This document shows, in pieces, positions 1-7,935 of a stretch of 64,000 nt of DNA. The stretch lies in contig NZ_LTAZ01000001.1 of NCBI RefSeq assembly GCF_001593955.1, positions 372,001 through 436,000 of the forward strand, given 5' to 3'. The DNA comes from Halalkalicoccus paucihalophilus. GTDB taxonomy: Archaea > Halobacteriota > Halobacteria > Halobacteriales > Halalkalicoccaceae. Within the stretch, counting starts at the first letter, position 1. Each line of letters starts with the position of its first letter. The position numbers were made by a program, and so were the translations under genes. The notes under the pieces were generated by a model that saw only the letters and a program-made list of their open reading frames with translations, made no database searches and had not been told where the DNA came from.

Positions 1-4
1 ACCG

Positions 5-939
5 CTACATCGCCAGCCGCTCGGCGATCCGCTCCAAGGAGTCGATTCCCTGTACTTCGCCGATTTCGTCGGGGACGGTCAGGATCTCGAACTCCGGAAA
101 CGTCCCGTGGATCTCCGCGAGTCGCTCCTCGTGGCGCTCCTTTCGGGTTCGACAGCGCGAACAGCCCTCATCCACGTCCTCAAGAACTCGGTTCACCACG
201 AGCGTCGAGACGGGCATCTCGACCTCGTGCAGGCGCTCGACCAGCCGCTCGGTTTCTGCGATCGCCATCCGCTCGGGGATGAGGACGGCACGAAACTCCG
301 TGCGCTCGGGATCGCGAAGCACCTCGCGAGCACGTTCCATCCGTGACTTCAGCCCGGCGAGTCGTCCTCGCTTTCGTCCCGGCCGAGGTAGGCAGCGGGT
401 CCCATCAGCATGCTTCGGGTCGAGGTCGCCATCCGGTGGAGCTGGCCCCGCACCGAGTCGGTGGTCTCGAGCGCGGCGTCGAGGACCTCGGGCAGTTCGA
501 GCAGCCGGAGGGTGTGACCCGTCGGCGCGGTGTCGAAGACGATCCGGTCGTACTCGCCCGAATCGACGTACTCCGCGAGGGTATCGAGCGCTGCGGCCTC
601 GTCGCCCCCGGCGGGGATCCCCGAGCCGAACAGGCGTTCGACCTCGTCTTCGGAGAGAGTGATCCCCACCGCCCGGAGATCGCTCGCGATCGCCGAGACG
701 ATCGATTGGTACCGGTCCGCGCGGCTCTCGGGGTCGATCTCGACGGCGAAGAGGTTCTCCTGTATCTCGGTTGGTTCCCCCGTGAGATCGCGTTCGTACG
801 AGTCAGAAAGCGAGTGGGCGGGGTCCGTCGAGACGACGAGGGTGCGTCTGCCGCGCCCGGCGAGCGCCAGGCCGGTCGCGGCGGCCATCGTCGTCTTCCC
901 GACGCCACCCTTCCCGCCGTAGAGGACGTGTTCTGTCAC
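5..939 (-). pseudogene. ArsA/Get3-family ATPase interrupted by a frameshift
   Basis: The N-terminal part (939 to 349, GTG start) reads VTEHVLYGGKGGVGKTT with a deviant Walker A P-loop near residues 8-17 and an FDTAPTGHTLR motif typical of ArsA/Get3 ATPases, which handle arsenite export or tail-anchored proteins. It stops at 349 right after DDSPG. The C-terminal part (340 to 5) continues the same family in another frame (KSRMERAREVLRDPERTEF). Restoring one base near 345-353 would give one protein of about 310 residues, normal for the family. Either a true frameshift or a one-base sequence error; the frame change is seen, its cause is not known. Confidence 0.85.
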
Positions 940-1024
940 ACGCGCGCTACGATCCCCAGCGGTAAAGCTCCAACCCGGATACCGAAACGGTTGTTTCAAG
1001 CCCGCCCCGTGCGATCGACGAGAC

Positions 1025-2197
1025 ATGACGCGATCCGTGTGGCTGAAAGCCGACGACGCGGTCGGCGACTGGGAGGCTCGCAAACGACGAATCACCGCCG
1101 GTCTGGAAGCCGGCGTCGACTGGGTGCTCGTCGACGAGTCGGACGTCGAGCGCGTGCGCGAACTCGGCAGCGTGAACGTCGCCGCGTTCCGCTCGGGCGG
1201 TGACGTCCACGTCATGGACGCAGAGGAGAGCGAAACCGCGGAGCCCGACGCCGTGGTCATCGGCAAGAAGGGCGAGGGCGACGGTACCGTCGATCTGCCC
1301 GAGGACTTCTCGGGCTCGGCGGACCTCTCGGCGCTCCGGCGCGAGGACGAGACGCCGACGGGAGCGTACATCAGGATCCTCGACGAGTACTACGAGGCGT
1401 TCGCCGAAGAGGCCGCGGCGGAGGCCGACTACACCGTCGTGGTCGGCGAGGACTGGACGATCATCCCCCTCGAAAACCTGATCGCCCGCATCGGCGAAGA
1501 GACCGACCTGATCGCGGGCGTTCAGTCGGCCGAGGAGGCCCGCACCGCCTTCGAGACTCTCGAGATCGGGGCCGACGCCGTCCTGTTGGATTCGGACGAC
1601 CCCGACACCATTCGCGAGACCGTCGCGGTACGGGACCGGTCGGAGCGCGAACACCTCGATCTGGGGTGGGCGACGGTCACTGAGATCGCCCAAACAGGGA
1701 GCGCCGACCGGGTCTGTGTCGATACCGGCAGCCTGATGGATCACGACGAGGGGATGCTCGTCGGCTCGATGAGCCGGGGACTGTTCTTCGTCCACGCCGA
1801 GACCGCCGAGTCGCCCTACGTCGCCTCCCGACCGTTCCGGGTGAACGCCGGGGCGGTCCACGCCTACGTCCGCACCCCCGACGGCGGCACGAAGTACCTC
1901 TCCGAGCTCGAGAGCGGCGACGAGGTCCAACTCGTGGATACGGAGGGCAACACCCGCGAGGCGATCGTCGGCCGGGTGAAAATCGAGAGCCGGCCGATGT
2001 TCCGGGTCGAAGCCGAAACCGCCGATGGGGACCGGGTCGCGACGCTGCTCCAGAACGCAGAGACCATCAAGGTCCGGACCCGCGAGGGGCGAAAAGCAGT
2101 GACCGACCTCGAAGCGGGCGACGAAGTACTGCTGTACTACGAGGCGGTGGCTCGCCACTTCGGCGAGGCGGTTGAAGAACGGATCATCGAGAAGTAG
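1025..2197 (+). CDS. aroB': 3-dehydroquinate synthase type II
   Basis: Archaeal DHQ synthase II family (COG1465), 390 residues, full length. It performs the oxidative deamination and cyclisation that makes 3-dehydroquinate in the archaeal aromatic amino acid pathway, from the aldolase-derived C7 amino sugar rather than from DAHP. The N-terminus MTRSVWLKADDAVGDW and the C-terminal beta-rich half (EVLLYYEAVARHFGEAVEERI) are typical. It is divergent from the ArsA gene, with an 85-bp promoter region between. Its 3' end overlaps the convergent membrane gene by 14 bp. Confidence 0.93.
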   Translation: MTRSVWLKADDAVGDWEARKRRITAGLEAGVDWVLVDESDVERVRELGSVNVAAFRSGGDVHVMDAEESETAEPDAVVIGKKGEGDGTVDLPEDFSGSADLSALRREDETPTGAYIRILDEYYEAFAEEAAAEADYTVVVGEDWTIIPLENLIARIGEETDLIAGVQSAEEARTAFETLEIGADAVLLDSDDPDTIRETVAVRDRSEREHLDLGWATVTEIAQTGSADRVCVDTGSLMDHDEGMLVGSMSRGLFFVHAETAESPYVASRPFRVNAGAVHAYVRTPDGGTKYLSELESGDEVQLVDTEGNTREAIVGRVKIESRPMFRVEAETADGDRVATLLQNAETIKVRTREGRKAVTDLEAGDEVLLYYEAVARHFGEAVEERIIEK

Positions 2198-2615
2198 CGT
2201 CCTCGAGTTCGGCGTCGGCGGAGCCGGGTTCGGTCGTGAGGGGTTCGGTACACCAGTGACAGAAGTCGAGTTCGAGGTCGTCGAGTTCGTGTCCGCAGTT
2301 CGGACAGCGCTGTCCGATCTCGCGCTGTCTGGTTTGGGTGGCCTGCCAGTAGGCGTCGGCGGCGCTGAACCCGATCACGACGAACAGGGCGATCTGGGCC
2401 TCCGCCGGGAGTTGCGCCGAGAGCGCCATTGCGTCGTCGAAGGTGGTGACGCCGTCGACGAGTTCCTCGGGAACGAACAGGACGAACGAGAGGACGACCA
2501 TCCAGAACCACAGCAGGGCTCGGAACCAGGCGCGAAGGTAGACGTGCCCAGCACCGGGCACGAGGACGGCGAAGAAGGCCGCGAGCCACGGTCGTTTGTG
2601 CGAGCCCTCGCTCAT
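2184..2615 (-). CDS. Membrane protein with C-terminal zinc ribbon (DUF7575-like)
   Basis: 143 residues. Two or three hydrophobic segments (for example LAAFFAVLVPGAGHVYLRAW and a WFWMVVLSFVLFV stretch) precede a soluble tail with a four-cysteine zinc ribbon, CPNCGHELDDLELDFCHWC. This layout matches a haloarchaeal family of unknown function. The gene is convergent with aroB' and overlaps it by 14 bp. The DUF number is from memory. No enzymatic motif is visible. Confidence 0.75.
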   Translation of the reverse strand: MSEGSHKRPWLAAFFAVLVPGAGHVYLRAWFRALLWFWMVVLSFVLFVPEELVDGVTTFDDAMALSAQLPAEAQIALFVVIGFSAADAYWQATQTRQREIGQRCPNCGHELDDLELDFCHWCTEPLTTEPGSADAELEDATSR

Positions 2616-2660
2616 TGGTCGGGGGTCAGTGCTACGGCTACTTAATGCGTTCGGCCCGTA

Positions 2661-2804
2661 TCACAACCCGAGCACCCGCAAGAGGACGCCGACGCCGACG
2701 ACGAGCAGGCCGAGGCCGATCCCGATGCCGGGAATGGGGATCGGGAGCAGGCCGATGCCGAGGATCACGCCGAGGACCATCACGATCGTCGAGATCTTGA
2801 CCAT
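2661..2804 (-). CDS. Small membrane protein, 47 residues
   Basis: ATG at 2804, TGA at 2661-2663. It starts MVKISTIVMVLGVILGIG and continues as Gly/Ile/Pro-rich hydrophobic sequence ending in VLLRVLGL, so it is probably one hairpin or two short membrane segments. A paralogue-like small gene (2878-3018) follows the same layout. Function unknown. Support comes from composition, start, stop and intact frame. Confidence 0.6.
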   Translation of the reverse strand: MVKISTIVMVLGVILGIGLLPIPIPGIGIGLGLLVVGVGVLLRVLGL

Positions 2805-2877
2805 ACCCGTTCGTTTCGGGGAACGCCCAAAGGGCTTGACCCGGCACCTGCGTCGAGCGCCGGCCGAGAGAGGGGAG

Positions 2878-3018
2878 TCAGTGCCCGGTCTTCCACGCCA
2901 CGACCCCGGCGAGGGTCACGAGGAGCCCGTAGAGGAGGCCGGTCCCCGGAAGCGGGACGATTCCGAACAGCACGCCGACGATACCGACCGGGACGAGCAC
3001 CGAAGAGGCGTTGACCAT
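2878..3018 (-). CDS. Small membrane protein, 46 residues
   Basis: ATG at 3018, TGA at 2878-2880. It begins MVNASSVLVPVGIVGVLFG, has a central PLPGTG turn, a second hydrophobic stretch and ends AWKTGH. It is similar in size and design to the neighbour at 2661-2804, suggesting a small duplicated family of two-helix membrane proteins. Function unknown. Confidence 0.6.
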   Translation of the reverse strand: MVNASSVLVPVGIVGVLFGIVPLPGTGLLYGLLVTLAGVVAWKTGH

Positions 3019-3107
3019 ACGCGGATCACCCGCCGGCGACGCAAAGTCGTTGGCCCGGCGACTGCGGGATCACCACCGCTAAGTATTACAGCGTCATTAC
3101 TCGACTC

Positions 3108-4130
3108 ATGACCGATCTCGGTAAAGTAGACCGCGCCTTCTTCGACGAACACATCTATCCCCACCTCGGCGCCGACCGGGAAGACGTGCGACTCGCACCG
3201 CAACACGGCGTCGATTTCGGAGTGATCGACGCCGGCGAACACGTCCTCGCGCTCGCGACCGACCCCGTCTTCGTCATGCCTTCGCTGGGGTTCGACCGGG
3301 CGGCGTGGTTCGCGTTTCACATCCTGATGAGCGACGTCGCGGTCTCCGGGATCCCGCCGAGCCATCTCTCGATCGACCTGAACTTGCCGCCGGAGATCAC
3401 CGACGAGCAGTTCGCGACCGTCTGGGAGACGATGCACGAGGAGGCCACCGAGTTGGGCGTCTCGGTCGTGACAGGGCATACGGGGCGGTACGCGGGCTGT
3501 AACTACCCGATGGTCGGCGGCGGCACGACGCTTGCGGTCGGCGATCCCGCGGATCTGGTGCGCCCGGACGGCGCGCAGGCGGGCGATGCGGTGATCGTGA
3601 CGAAGGGACCGGCCATCGAGGCGACGGGGCTGCTCTCGATCCAGTTCGAGGAGATCCTCGACCTCGATTCGGAAACGATGGCGGCAGCCAAGGAACGTTT
3701 TTACGACATGAGCCCCGTCGAGGACGCGTTGGTCGCCGCAGCGGCCGGACCGGTCACCGCCATGCACGACGCCACCGAAGGGGGCGTTTACGGAGGACTT
3801 CACGAGGTGGCCCGGGCCGGCGGCGTGCGTATCGACGTCGAGCGCGAGGCGGTGCCGGTCATGGACGGGGTCGAGGCGACCTGCGCGGCCTTCGACATCG
3901 ACCCGTGGATCTCGATCAGCGAAGGGACCCTGCTCCTGACCGTCGAGAGCAACGGCGCCGGGGACGTGCTCTCGGCGCTTCGCTCGGAGGACATCCCGGC
4001 GGCGGTCGTCGGCGAAGCGAGCGAGGGCGAGGGCGTCTACTTCAACGGCGAACCCGTAGAGCGCCCCGAGCACGACCCGTTTTGGGGAGCGTTCGAGGAG
4101 GGGATGGTCCGGTTGGAGGGCGAACAATGA
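3108..4130 (+). CDS. AIR synthase-related (HypE/ThiL-like) ATP-binding protein
   Basis: 340 residues of the PurM/HypE/ThiL/SelD fold family. Features are an N-terminal segment with HGVDFGVID, an ALATDPVF strand that contributes to the ATP and metal site, a central [20 protein letters not shown] loop and a C-terminal domain with [16 protein letters not shown]. Members are ATP-dependent small-molecule kinases or synthases; the substrate here is unknown. Its TGA overlaps the ATG of the thiD-thiN gene (ATGA, 4127-4130), so the two are translationally coupled. That makes a role near thiamine biosynthesis plausible, but this is inference. Confidence 0.8.
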   Translation: MTDLGKVDRAFFDEHIYPHLGADREDVRLAPQHGVDFGVIDAGEHVLALATDPVFVMPSLGFDRAAWFAFHILMSDVAVSGIPPSHLSIDLNLPPEITDEQFATVWETMHEEATELGVSVVTGHTGRYAGCNYPMVGGGTTLAVGDPADLVRPDGAQAGDAVIVTKGPAIEATGLLSIQFEEILDLDSETMAAAKERFYDMSPVEDALVAAAAGPVTAMHDATEGGVYGGLHEVARAGGVRIDVEREAVPVMDGVEATCAAFDIDPWISISEGTLLLTVESNGAGDVLSALRSEDIPAAVVGEASEGEGVYFNGEPVERPEHDPFWGAFEEGMVRLEGEQ

Positions 4131-5485
4131 CCCGCCAGTCGGCCCCGCACACCCCGCCGGTGGCGCTAACGATCGCAGGGAGTGATTCGGGTGGCGGGGC
4201 GGGGATCCAGGCGGACATCAAGACGATGGAAGCTCATGGAGCCTTCGCGACAAGCGCGATCACCGCCGTCACCGCCCAGAACACGCGGGGTGTCGAGCGC
4301 TCGCACGTCCTCCCCACTTCGGAGATCGACGCCCAAATCGAGGCCGTAACGAGCGACTTCGACGTGGGCGCGATCAAAACGGGTATGCTCGCGACGAGCG
4401 AGGTGGTCGAACTGGTCGCCGGGAAACTCGCCGGCTACGACGGATCCATCGTAATCGACCCGGTGATGGTCGCGACGAGCGGGGACCGCCTGCTCGAACC
4501 CGAGGCCGAGGCGGCCTACGAGGCGCTGATCGGGGAGGCCACCGTGGTAACGCCGAACGCCGACGAGGCGGCGGTGCTGACGGGGATCGACCCCGAGGAC
4601 GCCGACGACGCCCGCGAAGCTGGCGAGCAGTTGGTGGAAATGGGTGCCGAGGCGGCGCTACTCAAGGGCGGGCACCTGCCGACTGACGACGTGAAAGACG
4701 TGCTGGTGACGGGCGAGGGCGCGAGGACGTTCGAGCACGTGCGGGTCGACACCGATGCGACCCACGGCTCGGGCTGTACGCTGGGCTCGGCGATCGCCGC
4801 CCGCCTCGCGCGCGGCGAAGGGGTGGAGGTGGCCGTCGAGGGCGCGCTCGACTTCATGGAGCGGGCCGTGCGGTACTCGCTCGATGTCGGCGCGGGGCCG
4901 GGCTCAGTCCACCATCTGGCCGGGCTCCGGAACCGCGCGGAGCGCGAGCCGACGGCTGAGAGAGTGGAAAAAACCGTCGAGCGGTTCGTCGCGGCGGACC
5001 TCCGGGGACTCGTCCCCGAGGTGGGGATGAACGTCGTCGGGGCGACGCCCTACGCCGAATTGGTGGGCGAGACCGCCGCAGTCGAGGGCCGGATCACGAA
5101 AACGATGTCGGGGATTGCACCCAATCGGGGTGTGCGCTTCGGCGCGTCGAGCCACGTCGCCCGGTTCTTGCTCTCGGCCCGCGAGTTCGCGCCCGACCTC
5201 CGATACGCGGTGAACTGCCGGTTCGACGACGACGTCGAGGCGGCGCTGGACGCGCTGGAGGCCCCGATCACGGAGTTCGACCGTTCCGAGGAGCCCGAGG
5301 AACTGAAAGAAGAGGAAGGGAGCACGATGGGCTGGGGCGCCCGGCAGGCCTTCGACGTCGAGGAGACGCCCGCGGCCGTGATCGACCGCGGCGAAGTGGG
5401 CAAGGAGGCGATCGTCAAGATCGTCGCGCTCGACCCCGAGACGCTGATCGAGCGGACGCTCGCCGTTCACGACGCGCTGGACTAG
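4127..5485 (+). CDS. thiD: Bifunctional HMP(-P) kinase / thiamine-phosphate synthase fusion (ThiD-ThiN)
   Basis: 452 residues from the ATG that overlaps the upstream stop. Residues ~10-265 are ThiD (ribokinase-like), with [19 protein letters not shown] at the substrate site and [19 protein letters not shown] at the anion hole. Residues ~285-452 are ThiN, the archaeal replacement for ThiE ([20 protein letters not shown], then [15 protein letters not shown]). Together they phosphorylate hydroxymethylpyrimidine and join it to the thiazole phosphate. The fusion is common in archaea. The stop shares the CTAG tetramer with the stop of the convergent next gene. Confidence 0.92.
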   Translation: MTRQSAPHTPPVALTIAGSDSGGGAGIQADIKTMEAHGAFATSAITAVTAQNTRGVERSHVLPTSEIDAQIEAVTSDFDVGAIKTGMLATSEVVELVAGKLAGYDGSIVIDPVMVATSGDRLLEPEAEAAYEALIGEATVVTPNADEAAVLTGIDPEDADDAREAGEQLVEMGAEAALLKGGHLPTDDVKDVLVTGEGARTFEHVRVDTDATHGSGCTLGSAIAARLARGEGVEVAVEGALDFMERAVRYSLDVGAGPGSVHHLAGLRNRAEREPTAERVEKTVERFVAADLRGLVPEVGMNVVGATPYAELVGETAAVEGRITKTMSGIAPNRGVRFGASSHVARFLLSAREFAPDLRYAVNCRFDDDVEAALDALEAPITEFDRSEEPEELKEEEGSTMGWGARQAFDVEETPAAVIDRGEVGKEAIVKIVALDPETLIERTLAVHDALD

Positions 5486-6180
5486 CGAACCCGATCGAGC
5501 ACCGGGATCTCCGCGATCCGCTCTTCCGAAAGGAGCGACCGGTCGAGCCCGGACGGTTTCTCTCCTCCCTCTGTTCGGATCACGCGTTCGGGCGTGACCA
5601 ACAGGTCCATCGGCACGTCGTGGGGCTCGGGTGCGGGGGCGTCGTCTACGACCTGCCTCCCGTGGACGGTCGTCGCCGACGGGGTATCGTCGCCCACCAG
5701 ATCGAGTTCGCGGAGAACGGCGAACTCCAGGTCGGAGTAGCCCTCGCCCTTGCCGATGCGGGTGCCGGCCTCGGTGACCGCAACGCTTCCCGACACCACG
5801 AGGTCGATCTCGGTCATCTCCTCGGGACCCATCGGGACGCCGTGGTTCGAAACCCCCGAGACCGTCGTCGCCTCGTCGATGTCGCTCACCTCGTCGGGGT
5901 CAAGTCGGAGAAACGGTTTTTCGCTCTTCAGGCGGGGTTGGGCCATGTAGAGGGTCTTTCCCTCGCGAAGGGCGCGCCTGCGGACGGGGAGCTGTGGCGC
6001 GTCGGGGTTGGCCTTGATCGTCCCCGCCTCCTGCCACTCGGGCTGGTCTGCCAACCGTTCTGCGGCCTCGCTTGCCCCGACGAAGTTTGGGATCCGACCG
6101 TGGGGCGGGTAGGGAAACCGGGCGATCCCCTCGCTTTCGAGCGCGTCCCAGATCCGCTCGCGAATCGTCTGTTTGTCCAT
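5482..6180 (-). CDS. 5-formyltetrahydrofolate cyclo-ligase family protein
   Basis: 232 residues, ATG at 6180. The GKGEGYSDLEFAVL motif near residue 143 corresponds to the G-x-G-x-GYYD signature of MTHFS-like enzymes, which convert 5-formyl-THF to methenyl-THF using ATP. The N-terminal Lys/Arg contacts (IKANPDAPQLPVRRRAL) are also present. Haloarchaea use folate-type C1 carriers, so the assignment is plausible, but family members can have diverged function. Confidence 0.85.
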   Translation of the reverse strand: MDKQTIRERIWDALESEGIARFPYPPHGRIPNFVGASEAAERLADQPEWQEAGTIKANPDAPQLPVRRRALREGKTLYMAQPRLKSEKPFLRLDPDEVSDIDEATTVSGVSNHGVPMGPEEMTEIDLVVSGSVAVTEAGTRIGKGEGYSDLEFAVLRELDLVGDDTPSATTVHGRQVVDDAPAPEPHDVPMDLLVTPERVIRTEGGEKPSGLDRSLLSEERIAEIPVLDRVR

Positions 6181-6220
6181 GCCGTCGCCTCCGCGGACAC
6201 GGACAAAAGGGTGGCGCGTC

Positions 6221-7210
6221 TCACTCTCGACGCTCGGATCGCTCCTCGAGGAAGCGCTCGGCCCGTCGAGCGCCGCGTTGCATCAGTCGATCGATGAACT
6301 CGGGGTCGCGATCCAGCTTCGAGGAGGTCGACAGTTCGCCGCCCATCTCGATGAACTCCACGTCGATGGGCTTGTACTCCTCCGAGAGGGCCCCCTCGTC
6401 GAGCCAGTCGTTGACCTGCTCGATGAAATCGACCTCCTGGTACAGCGAGAGGTTTCCGGCGAGCTCGTTTCGCCGATCGGCGATCTCCTCGAGCGACTCC
6501 GGCACGTCGTCGCGGCGTTTCGGGTTGATCTGGACGATCCAGATCTCGTCGGGTTTGGCCTCCAGTTCGCGGGGCTCGAGGAACTCCCGGATCGGCGGGT
6601 TCTGGCTGAACAGTCCGTCCCAGTACCAGTGATCGTCGATCTCGACCGCCTCGAACAGGGTCGGGATCGCCGCCGAGGCGAGCACCGACTCGGCCGTGAC
6701 CCCGGCGTTTCGGAAGGTGGCGAACTCGCCCTCGGTGACGTCGGCCGCCCCGACGATCAGGTCGAGATCGGCGTCCGCGGCGAGGTCCGAGGCCCGTTCG
6801 AAGTCGACGTGCGCCTCGATCGCCTCGAGAAAACGATCCCGCCCGGCCGAGGTGAACGGGACGTCGTAGGGGCTGACCCCCGGGACCGGCCAGCCGCGTT
6901 CGGCGACCGCCGCCAGCCGGACGGCCCACTCGTTGGTCATCCGGTCGACCGCGGAGCGTGCCGAGAGGTCACGCCAGACCCCCTCGAGGGTCTCGACGGC
7001 TCGCTCGGTGCCGCCCTCGAGCAGTCCGTACCAGGCGGCGGTCGCACAGACGGCGCCTCCCGAGGTACCGCTGAACGCGACGGGTTCGAACGCCCGGTCC
7101 TCGCGTTCGCGCAGGAGTCGCCCGAGCACGCCGGCGGTGAACGCGGTGTGACTCCCCCCGCCCTGGCAGGCGATCGCGACGTGCGTCGTGCCGTCGGTGT
7201 CGGTACTCAT
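6221..7210 (-). CDS. Patatin-like phospholipase
   Basis: 329 residues. It shows the patatin oxyanion loop AIACQGGGSHTAF near residue 13, the nucleophile elbow GTSGG (serine near residue 50) and the catalytic Asp in YWDGLFSQNPP, so a Ser-Asp dyad is complete. The family hydrolyses acyl esters. Archaeal lipids are ethers, so the natural substrate is unclear. It is a single gene with its own promoter region, and no membrane anchor is visible. Confidence 0.88.
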   Translation of the reverse strand: MSTDTDGTTHVAIACQGGGSHTAFTAGVLGRLLREREDRAFEPVAFSGTSGGAVCATAAWYGLLEGGTERAVETLEGVWRDLSARSAVDRMTNEWAVRLAAVAERGWPVPGVSPYDVPFTSAGRDRFLEAIEAHVDFERASDLAADADLDLIVGAADVTEGEFATFRNAGVTAESVLASAAIPTLFEAVEIDDHWYWDGLFSQNPPIREFLEPRELEAKPDEIWIVQINPKRRDDVPESLEEIADRRNELAGNLSLYQEVDFIEQVNDWLDEGALSEEYKPIDVEFIEMGGELSTSSKLDRDPEFIDRLMQRGARRAERFLEERSERRE

Positions 7211-7307
7211 ATGCGTTGATGGGCGTACGGAGTCCTTAGTTCAGGGTGGTTTCACAGGAACTGAACGCCGACGTAGCACTTAACCGATGGAGGACGTACG
7301 CCGGGTC

Positions 7308-7682
7308 ATGGCAGACGACTACGACAGGATCGACGTCACCGAAGCGGAGCGAACGCCCTCGGCCTCGTCGGGGACCGACCACGTCGACCTCGTCACCGAG
7401 TTGGGCTGTACGGAGATGCGCCCGAAGGTGTGGGATCTGGCGCCGGACGACGCGATGAGCTACCATCGCCAGCACGAACAAGAGGAGTTCTACTACGTTC
7501 TCTCTGGACCCGCCCGGATCCGCATCGGCGACGAACGTCTCGACGTCAGCGAGGGGACGGCCCTTAGAATTCCGCCCGAGACGCCGCGGCAGGTGTTCAA
7601 CGATACCGAGGAGGACCACCGCTGGCTGATCGTCGGCGCGCCGCCGGCCGAGGACGACGGCGAGGTGCTGGAGGAGGACTGA
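7308..7682 (+). CDS. Cupin domain protein
   Basis: 124 residues from ATG 7308 (MADDYDRIDVTEAERTPSAS). The small beta-barrel motif SYHRQHEQEEFYYVLSG gives a His-His-Glu metal site, and PETPRQVFNDTEEDHRWLI forms the second cupin motif. Probably a metal-binding isomerase, dioxygenase or sensor; substrate unknown. I chose 7308 rather than ATG 7287 because an AT-richer acttaacc element lies just before 7287, where a leaderless transcript would start near 7308. It ends one base before the zinc-ribbon gene, so the two are probably an operon. Confidence 0.82.
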   Translation: MADDYDRIDVTEAERTPSASSGTDHVDLVTELGCTEMRPKVWDLAPDDAMSYHRQHEQEEFYYVLSGPARIRIGDERLDVSEGTALRIPPETPRQVFNDTEEDHRWLIVGAPPAEDDGEVLEED

Positions 7683-7886
7683 ATGGACAAACGCTGTCCC
7701 GACTGCGGCGTGACGATGGAGGGCGGAACGCTCGTCAGTTCGGTCGACCGCGAGGCGGTGAAGCTCCGGACCGACGAGTCGGCCGGCGGCGTACTCGGAA
7801 AGCTCGGGATGAAGGAGACGCTCCCGATCGACGCGTGGGCCTGTCCGGAGTGCGGGCTGGTCCGGCTGTACGCCGAGTCGGAGTAG
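7683..7886 (+). CDS. Small zinc-ribbon protein, 67 residues
   Basis: MDKRCPDCGVTMEGG at the start and ACPECGLVRLYAESE at the end give a CxxC...CxxC treble-clef-like zinc ribbon. The sequence between is polar with a GKLGMKETLPIDAW segment. Such haloarchaeal proteins are of unknown function. It directly follows the cupin stop (7680-7682) and precedes mutS by about 50 bp. Confidence 0.78.
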   Translation: MDKRCPDCGVTMEGGTLVSSVDREAVKLRTDESAGGVLGKLGMKETLPIDAWACPECGLVRLYAESE

Positions 7887-7935
7887 TCGGGGTGAACCCG
7901 ACACGGTTTTGGCGATCACGGGCGAGGTTCGTGTC

